Source of the DNA: Paenibacillus sp. D2_2
GTDB taxonomy: Bacteria; Bacillota; Bacilli; Paenibacillales; Paenibacillaceae
Assembly: GCF_031199965.1 (NCBI RefSeq)
Contig: NZ_CP133605.1
Span: 5,127,001-5,191,000 of the forward strand
Reading direction: 5' to 3'
Length of the DNA: 64,000 nt
The position numbers and the translations under genes were made by a program. The notes beneath the pieces are model-generated. The model made no database searches, was not told where the DNA came from, and saw only the letters and a program-made list of their open reading frames with translations. Positions 1 to 8,352 of the stretch are shown piece after piece; the first letter of the stretch is position 1; the number at the start of each line of letters is the position of its first letter.

Positions 1-281
1 ATTTTGGGTAGCAATCTGAAATCTTGAAAAATAACGCCGATATTCCGCCTGACATAAGGAATCTTACGTTGCTTGAGCCTACCGATATTAAAACCGTTTA
101 CAGATATCTGTCCTTTTGTAGGCAATTCTTCCCGATATATTAGCTTCATAAAAGTCGATTTCCCTGCGCCAGAGGGACCGACCAAATATACGAATTCATT
201 GCGGTCGATTTTGACCGAGATACCCTTCAAAGCATGGGTCCCGTTAGAATATGTCTTCCAAATATCCTGCATTTCTATCAC
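1..281 (-). CDS. ftsE: FtsE, cell-division ABC transporter ATP-binding subunit (5' part, runs off window)
   Basis: Only the first ~93 residues are present; the gene continues past base 1. The frame reads MIEMQDIWKTYSNGTHAL, then a Walker A motif GPSGAGKST and a Q-loop region (NIGVIFQDFRLLP). This is characteristic of FtsE, the cytoplasmic ATPase that pairs with FtsX to control cell-wall hydrolases at the membrane (in Bacillus, CwlO). I chose the GTG at 279-281 because family members begin at MIEM and AGGA lies about 9 bases upstream; an in-frame ATG at 306-308 has no clear ribosome site. Family assignment is secure from sequence; function is inferred from the family. Confidence 0.88.
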   Translation of the reverse strand, partial: MIEMQDIWKTYSNGTHALKGISVKIDRNEFVYLVGPSGAGKSTFMKLIYREELPTKGQISVNGFNIGRLKQRKIPYVRRNIGVIFQDFRLLPK

Positions 282-583
282 TTCATCACGTCCTAAGCCT
301 TGATTCATATCTAGTTAATTGTATACGCAGTCAACTACTACAATTTCGACATCTTCCAGCCAAATCCTTTATAAGCTGAGCCAAATTTCATCAGTTCGAT
401 AATTATTGTAACAAATATGTTACCCTTTGAGTACCCGCAAGTTACCATTATTTCAGCATTTATATCATAAAAATGGTTGTACATTAAGTTTTTCCAGTAA
501 TGATATGGTGTGAACAAATCGATGTAATTACTGTCAACATAGGGGAGAAGGGATCAAGTGACTTATGATTATTTTTGCAAAAA

Positions 584-618
584 AAGAAGCTCCCCCTCAT
601 TTAGAAGGGTCGCTTCTT
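584..618. terminator. Bidirectional terminator-like hairpin
   Basis: AAGAAGC (584-590) pairs with GCTTCTT (612-618), with CCC/GGG inside, an A-run on the left and T-rich sequence on the right. It sits in the 309-743 gap between divergent ftsE and the collagen-like gene. The rest of that gap is AT-rich and I see no ORF there, only unspecified promoter sequence for both genes. Confidence 0.55.
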
Positions 619-743
619 TCTTGAATTCACACAAAACATTACAACAATGATGTGTTCCATGAGGTATAGGCATTGGCCCAGTCCGGAGAATTTATTCCTG
701 CATATCATTACATTAGCCCACTTTAGATAAGGAGTGAACTCGA

Positions 744-1108
744 ATGTCGTTTATTTCACCCATCGGCCCCCCTTTGGACCACCTACTGGACCTCCGACTG
801 GACCTCCATTTGGACCACCGGGAACAGTTGGACCACCAGGGGTACCACCTGGAACTGTTGGACCACAGGGACCAACTCTACCACCTCCAGCTTTTGAACC
901 GACGATAACTGCCTTTGCGGTTGACCCCCAGCGATTTCCCGTTGCTTGTATCGAAACACTTTTATTTGGCTTAATAATGGAAACCGCTTCTGGTTCTATC
1001 CAACCTTTGTCGGAAGATTCTCGGTTGCAGGTTTTAGGTGGACCTGGTAGGTTTTGGTTGATCTCCGGAGTTAGTTTAAGTGAAATCAGCTCATTTACAT
1101 GTTTTTAG
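744..1108 (+). pseudogene. Collagen-like (GPP repeat) small protein, broken by three shifts
   Basis: ATG at 744 is preceded by AAGGAG (729-734). Reading all frames restores one protein: MSFISPIGPP, then GPP/GPT/GTV collagen-like triplets, then AFAVDP, then a C-terminal module with CLYRNTFIWLNNG, FWFYPTFVGR and SVAGFRW, ending near ISSFTCF. The frame changes at a C6 run (767-772), a C5 run (925-929) and a CCTGG (1043-1047). The C-terminal aromatic module with a Pro/Gly-rich front occurs in small proteins of spore formers; I do not know its function, and a surface or spore-coat role is a guess. Because many genes here carry similar single-base shifts, it may be intact in the organism. Confidence refers to the reconstruction. 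Confidence 0.6.
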
Positions 1109-1182
1109 AGGTTGTTCAAAAGGCCCGCTTTTGATAAGAAAACCTTTAGTCGAGGCCACTTCAATAGTGAGCGTCAGCGATG

Positions 1183-1388
1183 ATTAGGTAATTTTTTGCA
1201 CACGTTTAACGGATATAAGTGACACTTATAATAGAAAAACAGCCGTTTTCAAATTTCAACGGACACCACGGGCGCTTAAATCTTACGGAGATAGCTAAAA
1301 GGGGTATTTTCACTAAATACCCTTCAGCTATGTCCGTTATAATTTATAATGTTCGAAATTCCACTGCTAAGCGACTGTGGCTATTTAG
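1183..1388. repeat. Palindromic intergenic repeats left of the IS
   Basis: No gene. The best structure is 1283-1339: ACGGAGATAGCT, then AGGGGTATTT, loop TCACT, AAATACCCTT, then AGCTATGTCCGT, which gives a long imperfect hairpin bounded by CGGA and TCCGTTA. It resembles the TAACGGACA palindromes at 13135-13320. The stretch 1108-1140 (TAGAGG, GTTCAAAAG, CTTTTGA) resembles the left end of the interspersed repeat at 5175. Confidence 0.5.
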
Positions 1389-1453
1389 CCCCCTAATCCG
1401 ATTGGACACTCTAATCCACCTCAGATACACTAAAATAAGTGAGGAGTTAGTCC

Positions 1454-1777
1454 ATGAAAAGACGATTTAGGTGCCCCAATGAGACGAAGAAGGAGCTTGT
1501 GGTAGAGGTGCTTTCCGGGTATCGAACGGAGATGGTAGCCCGGAAGTATGGAATGTCTCCTAGAACGTTAAGCCAATGGGTTCGCCAGTATCAGGATGAG
1601 GTGAGTGATCTTATGACAAAGAAGCAAAACGATGCGGAAAAAATGAAACAGGATGCAGCTAATTACAAGGAACTGCAGAAGAAATACGACGGTGCTATGA
1701 AACTACTAGGAGAAAAAGAGCTTGAGAACAGCATTCTGCGGGACTTGGTAAAAAAAAAGTATCCCGATTGGAAGTAG
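1454..1777 (+). CDS. IS3 transposase OrfA (HTH)
   Basis: 107 residues. The N-terminal HTH_8-type DNA-binding part (about 5-55, with YRTEMVARKYGMSPRTLSQW) is followed by a coiled-coil/leucine-zipper-like helix (60-100), as usual for IS3 OrfA. It ends in a run of nine A at 1750-1758. A -1 slip there joins it to OrfB and gives the full OrfAB transposase (LVKKK then VSRLEVAIHW). OrfA alone normally acts as a DNA-binding regulator of transposition. SD-like GAGGAG lies at 1441-1446, about 7 bases before the ATG. Confidence 0.88.
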   Translation: MKRRFRCPNETKKELVVEVLSGYRTEMVARKYGMSPRTLSQWVRQYQDEVSDLMTKKQNDAEKMKQDAANYKELQKKYDGAMKLLGEKELENSILRDLVKKKYPDWK

Positions 1778-2694
1778 CTATCCACTGGATTCAGCAAGGG
1801 TATCCTGTTCAAAAGGTTCTCCTTCTATGTAGAGTTCCGCGTTCAAGTTATTACTATCGGTTAAAGCATCCTGAGCGCCAGCAGCCTATTAGCAGCGGTC
1901 GACCTATACCAGGCTTCTCCTATGACAAAGATGGAAAGAAAGTAGGAGATGCTCGCATTAAGGAGAGCCTCAGACGTTTGATTCAAGGCCCTAACGCCGC
2001 CTTCGGCTACCGGAAACTAACGACGTTGTTACGGCGAAAATACAGGCTAATTATTAACAAAAAGAAGACCTACCGCCTATGTAAAGAAATGGGGATTCTC
2101 CATCCACAACGAGAGTTGAGGAATCCCGTACCCAGAAAACTTGCTAATAACCGTATTGTGAATGGACCAAACCAGCTGTGGCAAATGGACATTAAGTATG
2201 GTTACGTAGCCGGCAAGCGCCGACATTTTTACCTGGCCAGTATCATTGACGTGTTTGACCGGAGCATTGTCGCTCATCACCGCGGAAAGGTTTGTAGCAC
2301 AGGAGACATTTTACGTACAGTCCAGAAAGCGCTGTTTAAGCGTAGAATCCATGAACAAGAGCACAAGCTAGTGATTCGAACGGATAATGGGCCGCAATTC
2401 ATTAGCAAAGCGTTCCATGCCTTTTGTGAGCAAGTAGGCGTAGAGCACGAAAGGATCCCCAACCAAACGCCAAACAAGAATGCTTTTATTGAGTCTTACC
2501 ACAGTATTGTAGAGCAAGAATGTTACCAGCGGAATTGCTTTGAAACCTACGAAGAGGCTTTTGTAGAGGTCGACCGGTTTATTCGTTACTACAATACAGA
2601 ACGCATCCACGGTAGTCTTTACGATTGGTCGCCCAAGGAATATTTGCGTTTAGTGACCACAGGCCTGATTAACCCAAAGAATATTGCATTATGA
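1768..2694 (+). CDS. IS3 transposase OrfB (DDE integrase)
   Basis: 308 residues as listed, though normally made as an OrfAB fusion by -1 slippage at the A9 run. An HTH_21-like segment (about 60-115) precedes an rve integrase core. The catalytic triad is visible: D141 (QLWQMDIKY), D206 (IRTDNGPQF) and E242 (NAFIESYHS), with 35 residues between the second Asp and the Glu, the IS3 spacing. It catalyses cutting and strand transfer of the element. All motifs are intact with no stop, so the copy may be active. The TTG at 1768 is only a nominal start. Confidence 0.9.
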   Translation: MEVAIHWIQQGYPVQKVLLLCRVPRSSYYYRLKHPERQQPISSGRPIPGFSYDKDGKKVGDARIKESLRRLIQGPNAAFGYRKLTTLLRRKYRLIINKKKTYRLCKEMGILHPQRELRNPVPRKLANNRIVNGPNQLWQMDIKYGYVAGKRRHFYLASIIDVFDRSIVAHHRGKVCSTGDILRTVQKALFKRRIHEQEHKLVIRTDNGPQFISKAFHAFCEQVGVEHERIPNQTPNKNAFIESYHSIVEQECYQRNCFETYEEAFVEVDRFIRYYNTERIHGSLYDWSPKEYLRLVTTGLINPKNIAL

Positions 2695-2787
2695 TGTGAT
2701 TTCCTAAGCATGATGTGGAAAGTGTCCAAACTTAGGGGGTTGAACCGGTGGTGTCCGTTACGAAATCACTGTGGCTGTGGCAAGTCA

Positions 2788-3717
2788 CTATTCAGTGCCC
2801 TTCGACTTATGGTGCCACGCCATCATCATGGCTCCCCAGGCAGCATCGTGCTTGGGCAAGGCGCAAGACAATTCGGGATAGCGTTCAGCTAACCTCTCTC
2901 TCAAGGCCGTCTGAATAAAGGTATTATCCAGCAGCACGCTACCTGCTAGCGCCAGGCTTCCTTTCTGCAGGTCGAGATACTCGGCAACGGGAACGATTAG
3001 CTCGAATAATGCATCTGCACTTCGCTGTGATATACCCATCGCGGCAGCATCACCGATAGCGCAGGCCTCGGACAGAACCGGGGCCAGTGCTGCTACATCC
3101 TTCTTTGTTCGATTCTGGTCATAGACAAAGCCAATGACCTCCTTCAAAGATCCCTTCGACAATTGCAGCTTCTCATAAATTCGATCGCTAATGGCTGTCG
3201 GAGGAATCCGCCCATCACTGGCCTGGACAAGCGCCGCGAGCAGCTGCTTGCCTATGCTGTAACCACTCCCCTCATCGTCGATCAGATGGCCATACCCGCC
3301 TGTGCGGTGAGAGGCCCCCTGCTCATTACGACCGTAGCAGATCGAGCCTGTTCCAGAGATGAGGATGATGCCATGTGGTTGGTTAAGCGCACCATACAGT
3401 GCCGTCTCATGATCGCCGACCAACGTCAGTCCGCCGCAGTATCCGGCATGGCGAATCGCTTCGGTTAACCGCTCTGTTACCCCCGCAGCACTAATACCGG
3501 CAGCACCGAGGCATATATGCACACAATGCTCCAAGCTACCGCAGACCGCCCCAATCCTCACAACGATCTCTTCAATGCTACTCTCTACGACTCTATCATC
3601 CTGCCCATTATAGTTGATCGGACCTGACGTGAAAGTCTCTATCATCCGCCCGCTCTCATCGGCAATAACAACCTTTGTCTTTGTTCCTCCTCCATCTAGG
3701 CCAGCGACATATTTCAA
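2788..3717 (-). CDS. murK: BadF/BadG-type amino-sugar kinase (MurNAc/GlcNAc kinase, MurK-like)
   Basis: 309 residues of the BadF/BadG/BcrA/BcrD ATPase fold (ASKHA). The N-terminal phosphate-1 motif is GLDGGGTKTK. A glycine-rich phosphate-2 segment (LISGTGSICYGR), the GGYGHLIDDEGSGYSIG signature of N-acetylglucosamine kinases, and a C-terminal adenosine loop (LAGSVLLDN) follow. Clostridium MurK of this family phosphorylates MurNAc and GlcNAc at O-6. It is the last gene of the murQ-led operon, in which sugars enter through an ABC importer and so arrive unphosphorylated; a cytoplasmic kinase is therefore required to make MurNAc-6-P for MurQ. Substrate is inferred from family and context. The IS3 right end lies just downstream. 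Confidence 0.8.
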   Translation of the reverse strand: MKYVAGLDGGGTKTKVVIADESGRMIETFTSGPINYNGQDDRVVESSIEEIVVRIGAVCGSLEHCVHICLGAAGISAAGVTERLTEAIRHAGYCGGLTLVGDHETALYGALNQPHGIILISGTGSICYGRNEQGASHRTGGYGHLIDDEGSGYSIGKQLLAALVQASDGRIPPTAISDRIYEKLQLSKGSLKEVIGFVYDQNRTKKDVAALAPVLSEACAIGDAAAMGISQRSADALFELIVPVAEYLDLQKGSLALAGSVLLDNTFIQTALRERLAERYPELSCALPKHDAAWGAMMMAWHHKSKGTE

Positions 3718-3740
3718 AAAGAATCACGCCTTTCTCTCTA

Positions 3741-3945
3741 TAGAGCTCCCCTAACGAAACTGGGTATCGTTTTTTAGGCCAAAAAGAGCTGCTAAAAATT
3801 CTAACGAAACTAGGTATCGCTATTGAAGTAAATTAGTAGCTAAAAGTCTGGATTTTACCCGAATAACGATATGGTGTTTCGTTAGATTTTATTTGCCGCT
3901 GTTTTTGAGGATATAACGATTTGTAGTTTCGTTAGAGATTGAAGT
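3741..3945. repeat. Cluster of four TAACGAAAC/ATCGTTA palindromic units
   Basis: The 304-base gap between namZ and murK has no gene. It holds four copies of a short imperfect palindrome. The copies are CTAACGAAACTGGGTATCGT (from 3752), CTAACGAAACTAGGTATCGC (from 3802), and two inverted versions, ATAACGATATGGTGTTTCGT (about 3862) and ATAACGATTTGTAGTTTCGT (about 3913), each continuing to TTAG. Related copies occur at 12935-13000. The copies are about 50 bases apart and would form hairpins in the operon mRNA. Confidence 0.6.
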
Positions 3946-4021
3946 TTGCAAAAAAGCACATTGAATGCATAAGCTTAAGTCAAAAATCAGTCTTTTAAAC
4001 TCGCCTCTTAGAGGCTTCACA

Positions 4022-5167
4022 TCAAGTATAGAGATGATACTTTTGCTTTTCTCTAGCAAAGTCTCGGCTTTCTTCACGGAACTTCTCTAGCATTTCCGTA
4101 AGTTCAACCTCTTCCCGGTAGAGCTTGTCGCCACATAGCAGATCGATGAATGGACGTGATCCCTGCTTGAGTGGAGGTAAGTAGGCAAACTCTTCATGGT
4201 TTCGCTTCACGGTATACATCAACGTTGTTCCCGTCTCCACCGATCTATATGTAAGCGCGTCGGTCACATAAATCTGTACACCAGCACATAGCTCTCCCTC
4301 AAACTTCGAGGTTGTTGGTTTGAAGTAAACAGGCCGAAAGCGGACTCCCGGTAAACCCCGGCCATTCATTTCATCAGCGAGGCGCTCACCGTTGATAAAC
4401 GGCGCCCCAATGATCTCAAACGGGAGCGTCGTCCCGCGTCCTTCTGACAGATTAGTACCCTCGAACAAGCAGGTACCGCCGTATACCAAGGCCGTCTCAA
4501 AACGTGGAATACCCAGTGAGGGATGAACCCAAATCTGGCCTGTTTGCGGGAAGAGCATGTTCCGTTCCCATCCCACACAGGGAACCACATGGAGCCTCGC
4601 ATTCCAACCCTTCTGCTCATTCGCCATAATCGCTACTTCTCCTGCTGTCAGACCATACCGGACACAAAGCGGATAATTTCCGACAAAAGATTCATATCCA
4701 GGTTTGAGAACATTCCCCTCCACCGTCAGCCCGTCAAGCGGATTAACACGGTCCAATACGACGAATTCCTTGCCTGCCCTGGCACAATCCTCCAGGGCAT
4801 ACAACATCGTATAAATGAAAGTATAATAACGCACGCCCACATCCTGAATATCATAAACAACGATATCCACCTGATCGAGCATTTCTGTAGTCATCCGTTT
4901 GGAATCCTGACGATAGAGGCTGTATACTGGAACGCCAGTTAAAGCATCGGTATATGTTTCTACCATAGCCCCTGCTGCCTGATCCCCGCGCACGCCATGC
5001 TCTGGCGAGAATAGGGCGGTAAGATGGAAATTGTCATGTAAAATTTGAATCGTGGATACGAACTCTGAAGTGATACCCGTCGGCGTAGTGATCAAACCAA
5101 TCCGTTTACCTTTGAACAGATGAGAATGATCCAATATGTGGTCGATTCCATTCTTAATCATACCCAC
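4022..5167 (-). CDS. namZ: NamZ-like exo-beta-N-acetylmuramidase (DUF1343)
   Basis: 381 residues of the DUF1343 family (GH171). Family motifs include GLITTPTG, ALFSPEHGVRG with the proposed catalytic E56, YDIQDVGVRYYT and DRVNPLDG. B. subtilis NamZ removes terminal MurNAc from peptidoglycan fragments outside the cell. Here the protein begins MGMIKNGIDHIL with no signal peptide, and no hydrophobic stretch lies upstream, so it appears cytoplasmic. That fits an operon with an ABC importer: an imported MurNAc-GlcNAc disaccharide could be split inside. It lies downstream of the PIG-L gene with a 180-bp repeat between, and upstream of the kinase. Family assignment is secure; location and substrate are inferred. 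Confidence 0.85.
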   Translation of the reverse strand: MGMIKNGIDHILDHSHLFKGKRIGLITTPTGITSEFVSTIQILHDNFHLTALFSPEHGVRGDQAAGAMVETYTDALTGVPVYSLYRQDSKRMTTEMLDQVDIVVYDIQDVGVRYYTFIYTMLYALEDCARAGKEFVVLDRVNPLDGLTVEGNVLKPGYESFVGNYPLCVRYGLTAGEVAIMANEQKGWNARLHVVPCVGWERNMLFPQTGQIWVHPSLGIPRFETALVYGGTCLFEGTNLSEGRGTTLPFEIIGAPFINGERLADEMNGRGLPGVRFRPVYFKPTTSKFEGELCAGVQIYVTDALTYRSVETGTTLMYTVKRNHEEFAYLPPLKQGSRPFIDLLCGDKLYREEVELTEMLEKFREESRDFAREKQKYHLYT

Positions 5168-5174
5168 TACTCCT

Positions 5175-5352
5175 TATAGAGGATGTTCAAAAAGTCCACT
5201 TTTGAGCACGAAGTTAATCCAGAAGTAACTCCGCATCGAATCTTGAATTCACCCGGGCCTTCCGGTGCTCACGTACCAACTACGTACGCTCCGCTCCTCA
5301 GTCCCTAGCTTCATCCAACATTCTCGGTGCTGAAAACCAGACTTTTTGAAAC
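5175..5352. repeat. Interspersed repeat, copy A (about 180 bp)
   Basis: It begins TATAGAGG-N2-GTTCAAAAAGTCC and ends GACTTTTTGAAAC, so the ends are inverted (TTCAAAAAGTC/GACTTTTTGAA, 11 bp). The core, with CCTTCCGGTGCTCACGTACC, CTACGTACGCTCCG and TTCTCGGTGCTGAAAA, is nearly identical to copy B at 34786-34965. Both copies lie between genes of a minus-strand operon, here between the PIG-L deacetylase and namZ. The stop codon of the deacetylase (5359) lies just outside the right end. No coding capacity seen. Confidence 0.8.
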
Positions 5353-5358
5353 ACATAT

Positions 5359-6063
5359 TTATAGTTCTGCCTGAATAACCCGCAAAGACTCCTCCGGAAT
5401 CATGAAGGTCTCTGCATAAGTCTTGCGTGCCTCGATTCCCCGGACCCTGGACAGATGCTTGTAATACTCTAAGTAAGGGAAAGATTTGCTTCCCGTCACG
5501 AACCAATGCTGGGATACTGCCTTCACCCATAGATCATATGCTTCCTGATCAAAATCAAGATAGATATACGGCTTGTAATCTACAGCATCCTCCCAGTTTT
5601 CCGCATAGTACAGCCGCGAGGCAAAGTGTGCTGGTTCCTGCCGCTGCATGGAGGCGAGCCCTGCAAAGAATCGAGCATCGTTCACGATCGAATGCGTCGT
5701 TCTATGGTCTTTGTGCATGCTGTTCTTAAAATGAGTGATGATGATGTCAGGTTTAACACGGCGAATCACATCGCAAACGCGAAAGCGCATATCCTCGCTG
5801 TCGCTTAGCTCTCCATCGGGTATGTCGAACACCATCGACTCACCACCCAGCATATCGGCGAACACCTTTGCTTCCCGTACCTTTTGTTCTCGGTATTCCT
5901 GCATGTCCTGTCCTGCCGGAACACCACGCTCTCCTGCCGTAAGTGCCAACGTGACGACACGATCACCCATTAACGAATGGCTAGCAAGGACGCCTCCCGC
6001 CGTAAGCTCCATATCTCCAACATGACCGCCGATCGCTAGAATCGTTAGTTTCTTCCTGCTCAT
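5359..6063 (-). CDS. PIG-L/LmbE-type deacetylase
   Basis: 234 residues. The N-terminal zinc motif GGHVGDMEL (the family usually has AHPDDxE) and the second motif HFKNSMHKDHRTTH provide the metal-binding His/Asp residues, as in GlcNAc-PI, MshB and BshB deacetylases. It probably removes an N-acetyl group from an amino sugar in the cytoplasm; no signal peptide is seen. Its start is 2 bp after the corrected stop of the GNAT gene, whose end supplies the AGGAGGG ribosome site, so the two are translationally linked. Context suggests a MurNAc/GlcNAc-derived substrate. It is not obviously BshB, because no bacillithiol genes lie nearby. Substrate unknown. Confidence 0.75.
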   Translation of the reverse strand: MSRKKLTILAIGGHVGDMELTAGGVLASHSLMGDRVVTLALTAGERGVPAGQDMQEYREQKVREAKVFADMLGGESMVFDIPDGELSDSEDMRFRVCDVIRRVKPDIIITHFKNSMHKDHRTTHSIVNDARFFAGLASMQRQEPAHFASRLYYAENWEDAVDYKPYIYLDFDQEAYDLWVKAVSQHWFVTGSKSFPYLEYYKHLSRVRGIEARKTYAETFMIPEESLRVIQAEL

Positions 6064-6065
6064 TT

Positions 6066-7032
6066 TCAGAACTCCCTCCTCATAATGGCAAACCGTTTGA
6101 CCGTCTGAAAACCTGCTTTCTCATAAATGCGCTTGGCCGGATTACTGCTGCCTGTAAATAGAGACATATAATCCGCCCAATCTGGCGGAAGGCCTCGCAC
6201 ATTTCAAAGAACAAAATGCTGCCAAGACCATGTCCCTCATGCTGGGGATGCACACCAATGCCGGTAAAGAAAGCCCGTCCGCTTGGCTCACGAATGATAG
6301 GTCCGGCGAATCCCGCTACATGTCCTTGGTAGGCCGCTATCATTACCGGAACACCTTGCTCTGCATAGCGAGGAATCTGCTCACGCCACAACGGATTATC
6401 CAGTCCATCTAGCATCTCCTCCAATCCCCTATGCTTTGAGAGATCGAACAGTTCTACTCGATATCCATCACCTTCAGCCTTACTCTCCTTGACTCGAACT
6501 TCCTCTGGAATCTCAAACTCGGCAAGCGGCATATACATCCCACACTCCTGCGCCCGCTCTACATACCCGTAACAGAGCAGAAAGTCATGTAATCTGCTTC
6601 CCTCTGGCACTCCAGGAGCATTATTATGCTCATGATCCGCTGTTCCTGGAATGATCCAAGACAGCATCATCGGATTAAAAAACAGGCAATCCGCCTGCTT
6701 CTTACCAAGCCGCTGGAACCGGCACTCTAAGGCTTCGACCATTAACTTGTAAGAAGGATCGTTCTGAACAGCTTCATCTAGCACGATACAGGTAATATAG
6801 CCTGCTTCTTTGCCTAGGGGCAGATCATCCCCGTACAGCCGCAGGCAAAGCCCTGAACATGTTCTTCCTGATCCAGCATGACAAAGGTGGATTCACGGTC
6901 AAAATAAGGGTTCAATAGAAATAGGGCCGTGAAACTGGCCTCCGTTAATCTTTTATATCCGTCCCGGACGGCTTCCTTATTCCATAACTCAACCGTTCCA
7001 GCTAGGAACCGATCATCCCATGTTACGATCAT
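6066..7032 (-). CDS. GNAT-family N-acetyltransferase (two apparent sequence shifts)
   Basis: About 322 residues after correction. The frame starts MIVTWDDRFLAGTVELW at 7032 and runs into a stop after GCTG; one extra C in the CCCC run at 6829-6832 continues it as DDLPLGKEAGYITCIVLDEA. A second shift at the CCC run 6176-6178 restores the end ADYMSLFTGSSNPAKRIYEK and AGFQTVKRFAIMRREF. The C-terminal acetyl-CoA motif is clear (FTGIGVHPQHEGHGLGSILF). Two GNAT-like halves seem likely from the length. It sits between anmK and the PIG-L deacetylase; acceptor unknown, perhaps an amino sugar or a muropeptide part. Without correction it reads as two ORFs, 6814-7032 and 6080-6784. Confidence 0.72.
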
Positions 7033-7098
7033 GTTCTGATGACCTCCGCTTCCATTGGACTCTAAACTCCCTTCAAAAGGGAACTTTTTGAACTATCT

Positions 7099-8352
7099 TT
7101 AATATGGATAACTAATCTTGCCCATAATGACTGGGCTTATCGCTCCGGTCACCGCCGACAGATTGTTCGGCTGCCTAGCCAGCGTGTAATCCGCCAGCAA
7201 CGCAAAAGCAACAGCCTCCTTAGCATCACTGCTTCGTCCCAACTGCTCTTGCGTGAGTACCTGAACCCCTAGCGGTTTCATTTCCTCCTGCAAGTAACGG
7301 AGCAATTCGGTATTATAGCTCCCACCGCCGCCAACGACCAACGTATCTGCCGGATAACGCTCTTGAACGTATCTACGATATGCCTCACTTATGGACCGAG
7401 CTGTCAGCTTCGTTACTGTCGCTACTAGTTCCTCATCTGACAGGCCGTACTCCTGTTGGTAGGCAAACAATCTAGCAATATAAGATGAGCCGAATAGCTC
7501 TCTTCCTGTAGATTTAGGTAAGCTCTGCATGTAGTAAGGCTCCTGCATTAGCAAGTCAAGTAGCCCCTCATTCGGACGTCCTCGCGAAGCGATAGCTCCT
7601 CCAACATCCATCTTGCTCTTCCCGCTGCTCATATGCGTTACCAGACCATCGATAAGCATATTCCCTGGCCCCGTATCAAAAGCGAATACCTCATCTGCAT
7701 TGCATCCTGCCGGAAGCACCGTCATATTACCGATTCCCCCGATATTTTGCAGCAGAAGTGTCCGCTTCTCCTCCCCATACAGCAAATACTCCGTAAACGG
7801 TACGAGTGGGGCTCCCTGACCTCCCACAGCGATATCAGCTGAACGAAAATCAGACACACAGGTAATCCCTGTCCTAGCCGCGATCACTGCGCCCTCACCG
7901 ATCTGCACTGTGTAACGCAAATGATAGCCACCCATGGCTTCCCCCATCGGACTATGATACAGCGTCTGACCATGGGAGCCGATATGTGCGATATCAGCCA
8001 CCCTCAAACCGGATTTAGCAATGACGGACATGGCTGCCTCCGCGAACAGTTCACCAAGCCACACGTTAAGCCGACCCACCCGATCCAGCGTAGCCTTCGT
8101 GACGTCGAACAAGGCAAATATTTCGTCTCGAACCTGAGAGGGATAAGAAATATTTTCGAATACTAGCAGCTCAAGCTCAGGTCTCGTTCCCGGGGTGCCT
8201 GTGATCTTCACGACTGCCGCATCAATACCGTCCACCGACGTACCAGACATGAGTCCAACTGCATAGCGTGTCGGCATGTTTGCTGACCGAGCCTTATCCA
8301 TCTGCCCCGCAGCAAATCTCGTCGTCCGCCCTGAAGTCTGTGTCCTGTCCAT
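7099..8352 (-). CDS. anmK: Anhydro-N-acetylmuramic acid kinase
   Basis: 417 residues from the ATG overlapping the permease stop by one base (TAATG). The conserved AnmK core starts at about residue 28 with YAVGLMSGTSVDGIDAA; later motifs include GSHGQTLYHSP, LLQNIGGIGNMTVLP, FDTGPGNMLIDG and VVGGGGSYN. AnmK hydrolyses the 1,6-anhydro ring and phosphorylates O-6, giving MurNAc-6-P, the substrate of MurQ in the same operon. The N-terminal ~25 residues are not conserved in AnmK, so a start at the internal ATG before PTRYAVGL is possible. Its presence implies that anhydro-muropeptides from lytic transglycosylases are also recovered. Confidence 0.92.
   Translation of the reverse strand: MDRTQTSGRTTRFAAGQMDKARSANMPTRYAVGLMSGTSVDGIDAAVVKITGTPGTRPELELLVFENISYPSQVRDEIFALFDVTKATLDRVGRLNVWLGELFAEAAMSVIAKSGLRVADIAHIGSHGQTLYHSPMGEAMGGYHLRYTVQIGEGAVIAARTGITCVSDFRSADIAVGGQGAPLVPFTEYLLYGEEKRTLLLQNIGGIGNMTVLPAGCNADEVFAFDTGPGNMLIDGLVTHMSSGKSKMDVGGAIASRGRPNEGLLDLLMQEPYYMQSLPKSTGRELFGSSYIARLFAYQQEYGLSDEELVATVTKLTARSISEAYRRYVQERYPADTLVVGGGGSYNTELLRYLQEEMKPLGVQVLTQEQLGRSSDAKEAVAFALLADYTLARQPNNLSAVTGAISPVIMGKISYPY

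Larger units (their letters stand above)
1389..2739 (+). mobile_element. IS3-family insertion sequence
   Basis: Two overlapping transposase frames (orfA, orfB) lie between imperfect inverted ends. The left end reads CCCCCTAA (1389-1396) followed by TTGGACACT (1402-1410). The right end, on the opposite strand, reads CCCCCTAA (2732-2739) followed by TTGGACACT (2721-2729). The CCCC..TTGGAC pattern is typical of the IS150 group. The exact termini may extend about 10 bases further on each side, and I could not recognise a target duplication. The element lies about 50 bp beyond the stop codon of the BadF kinase at 2788, so it does not interrupt a gene that I can see. Confidence 0.85.

Noticed and set aside
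1219..1470. 83-aa ORF across the left end of the IS
   Set aside because: It runs through the palindromic repeat and the IS inverted end, has no ribosome site of its own and no recognisable domain.
2077..2610. Minus-strand ORFs inside the transposase
   Set aside because: They overlap a clear DDE integrase and show no domain of their own.
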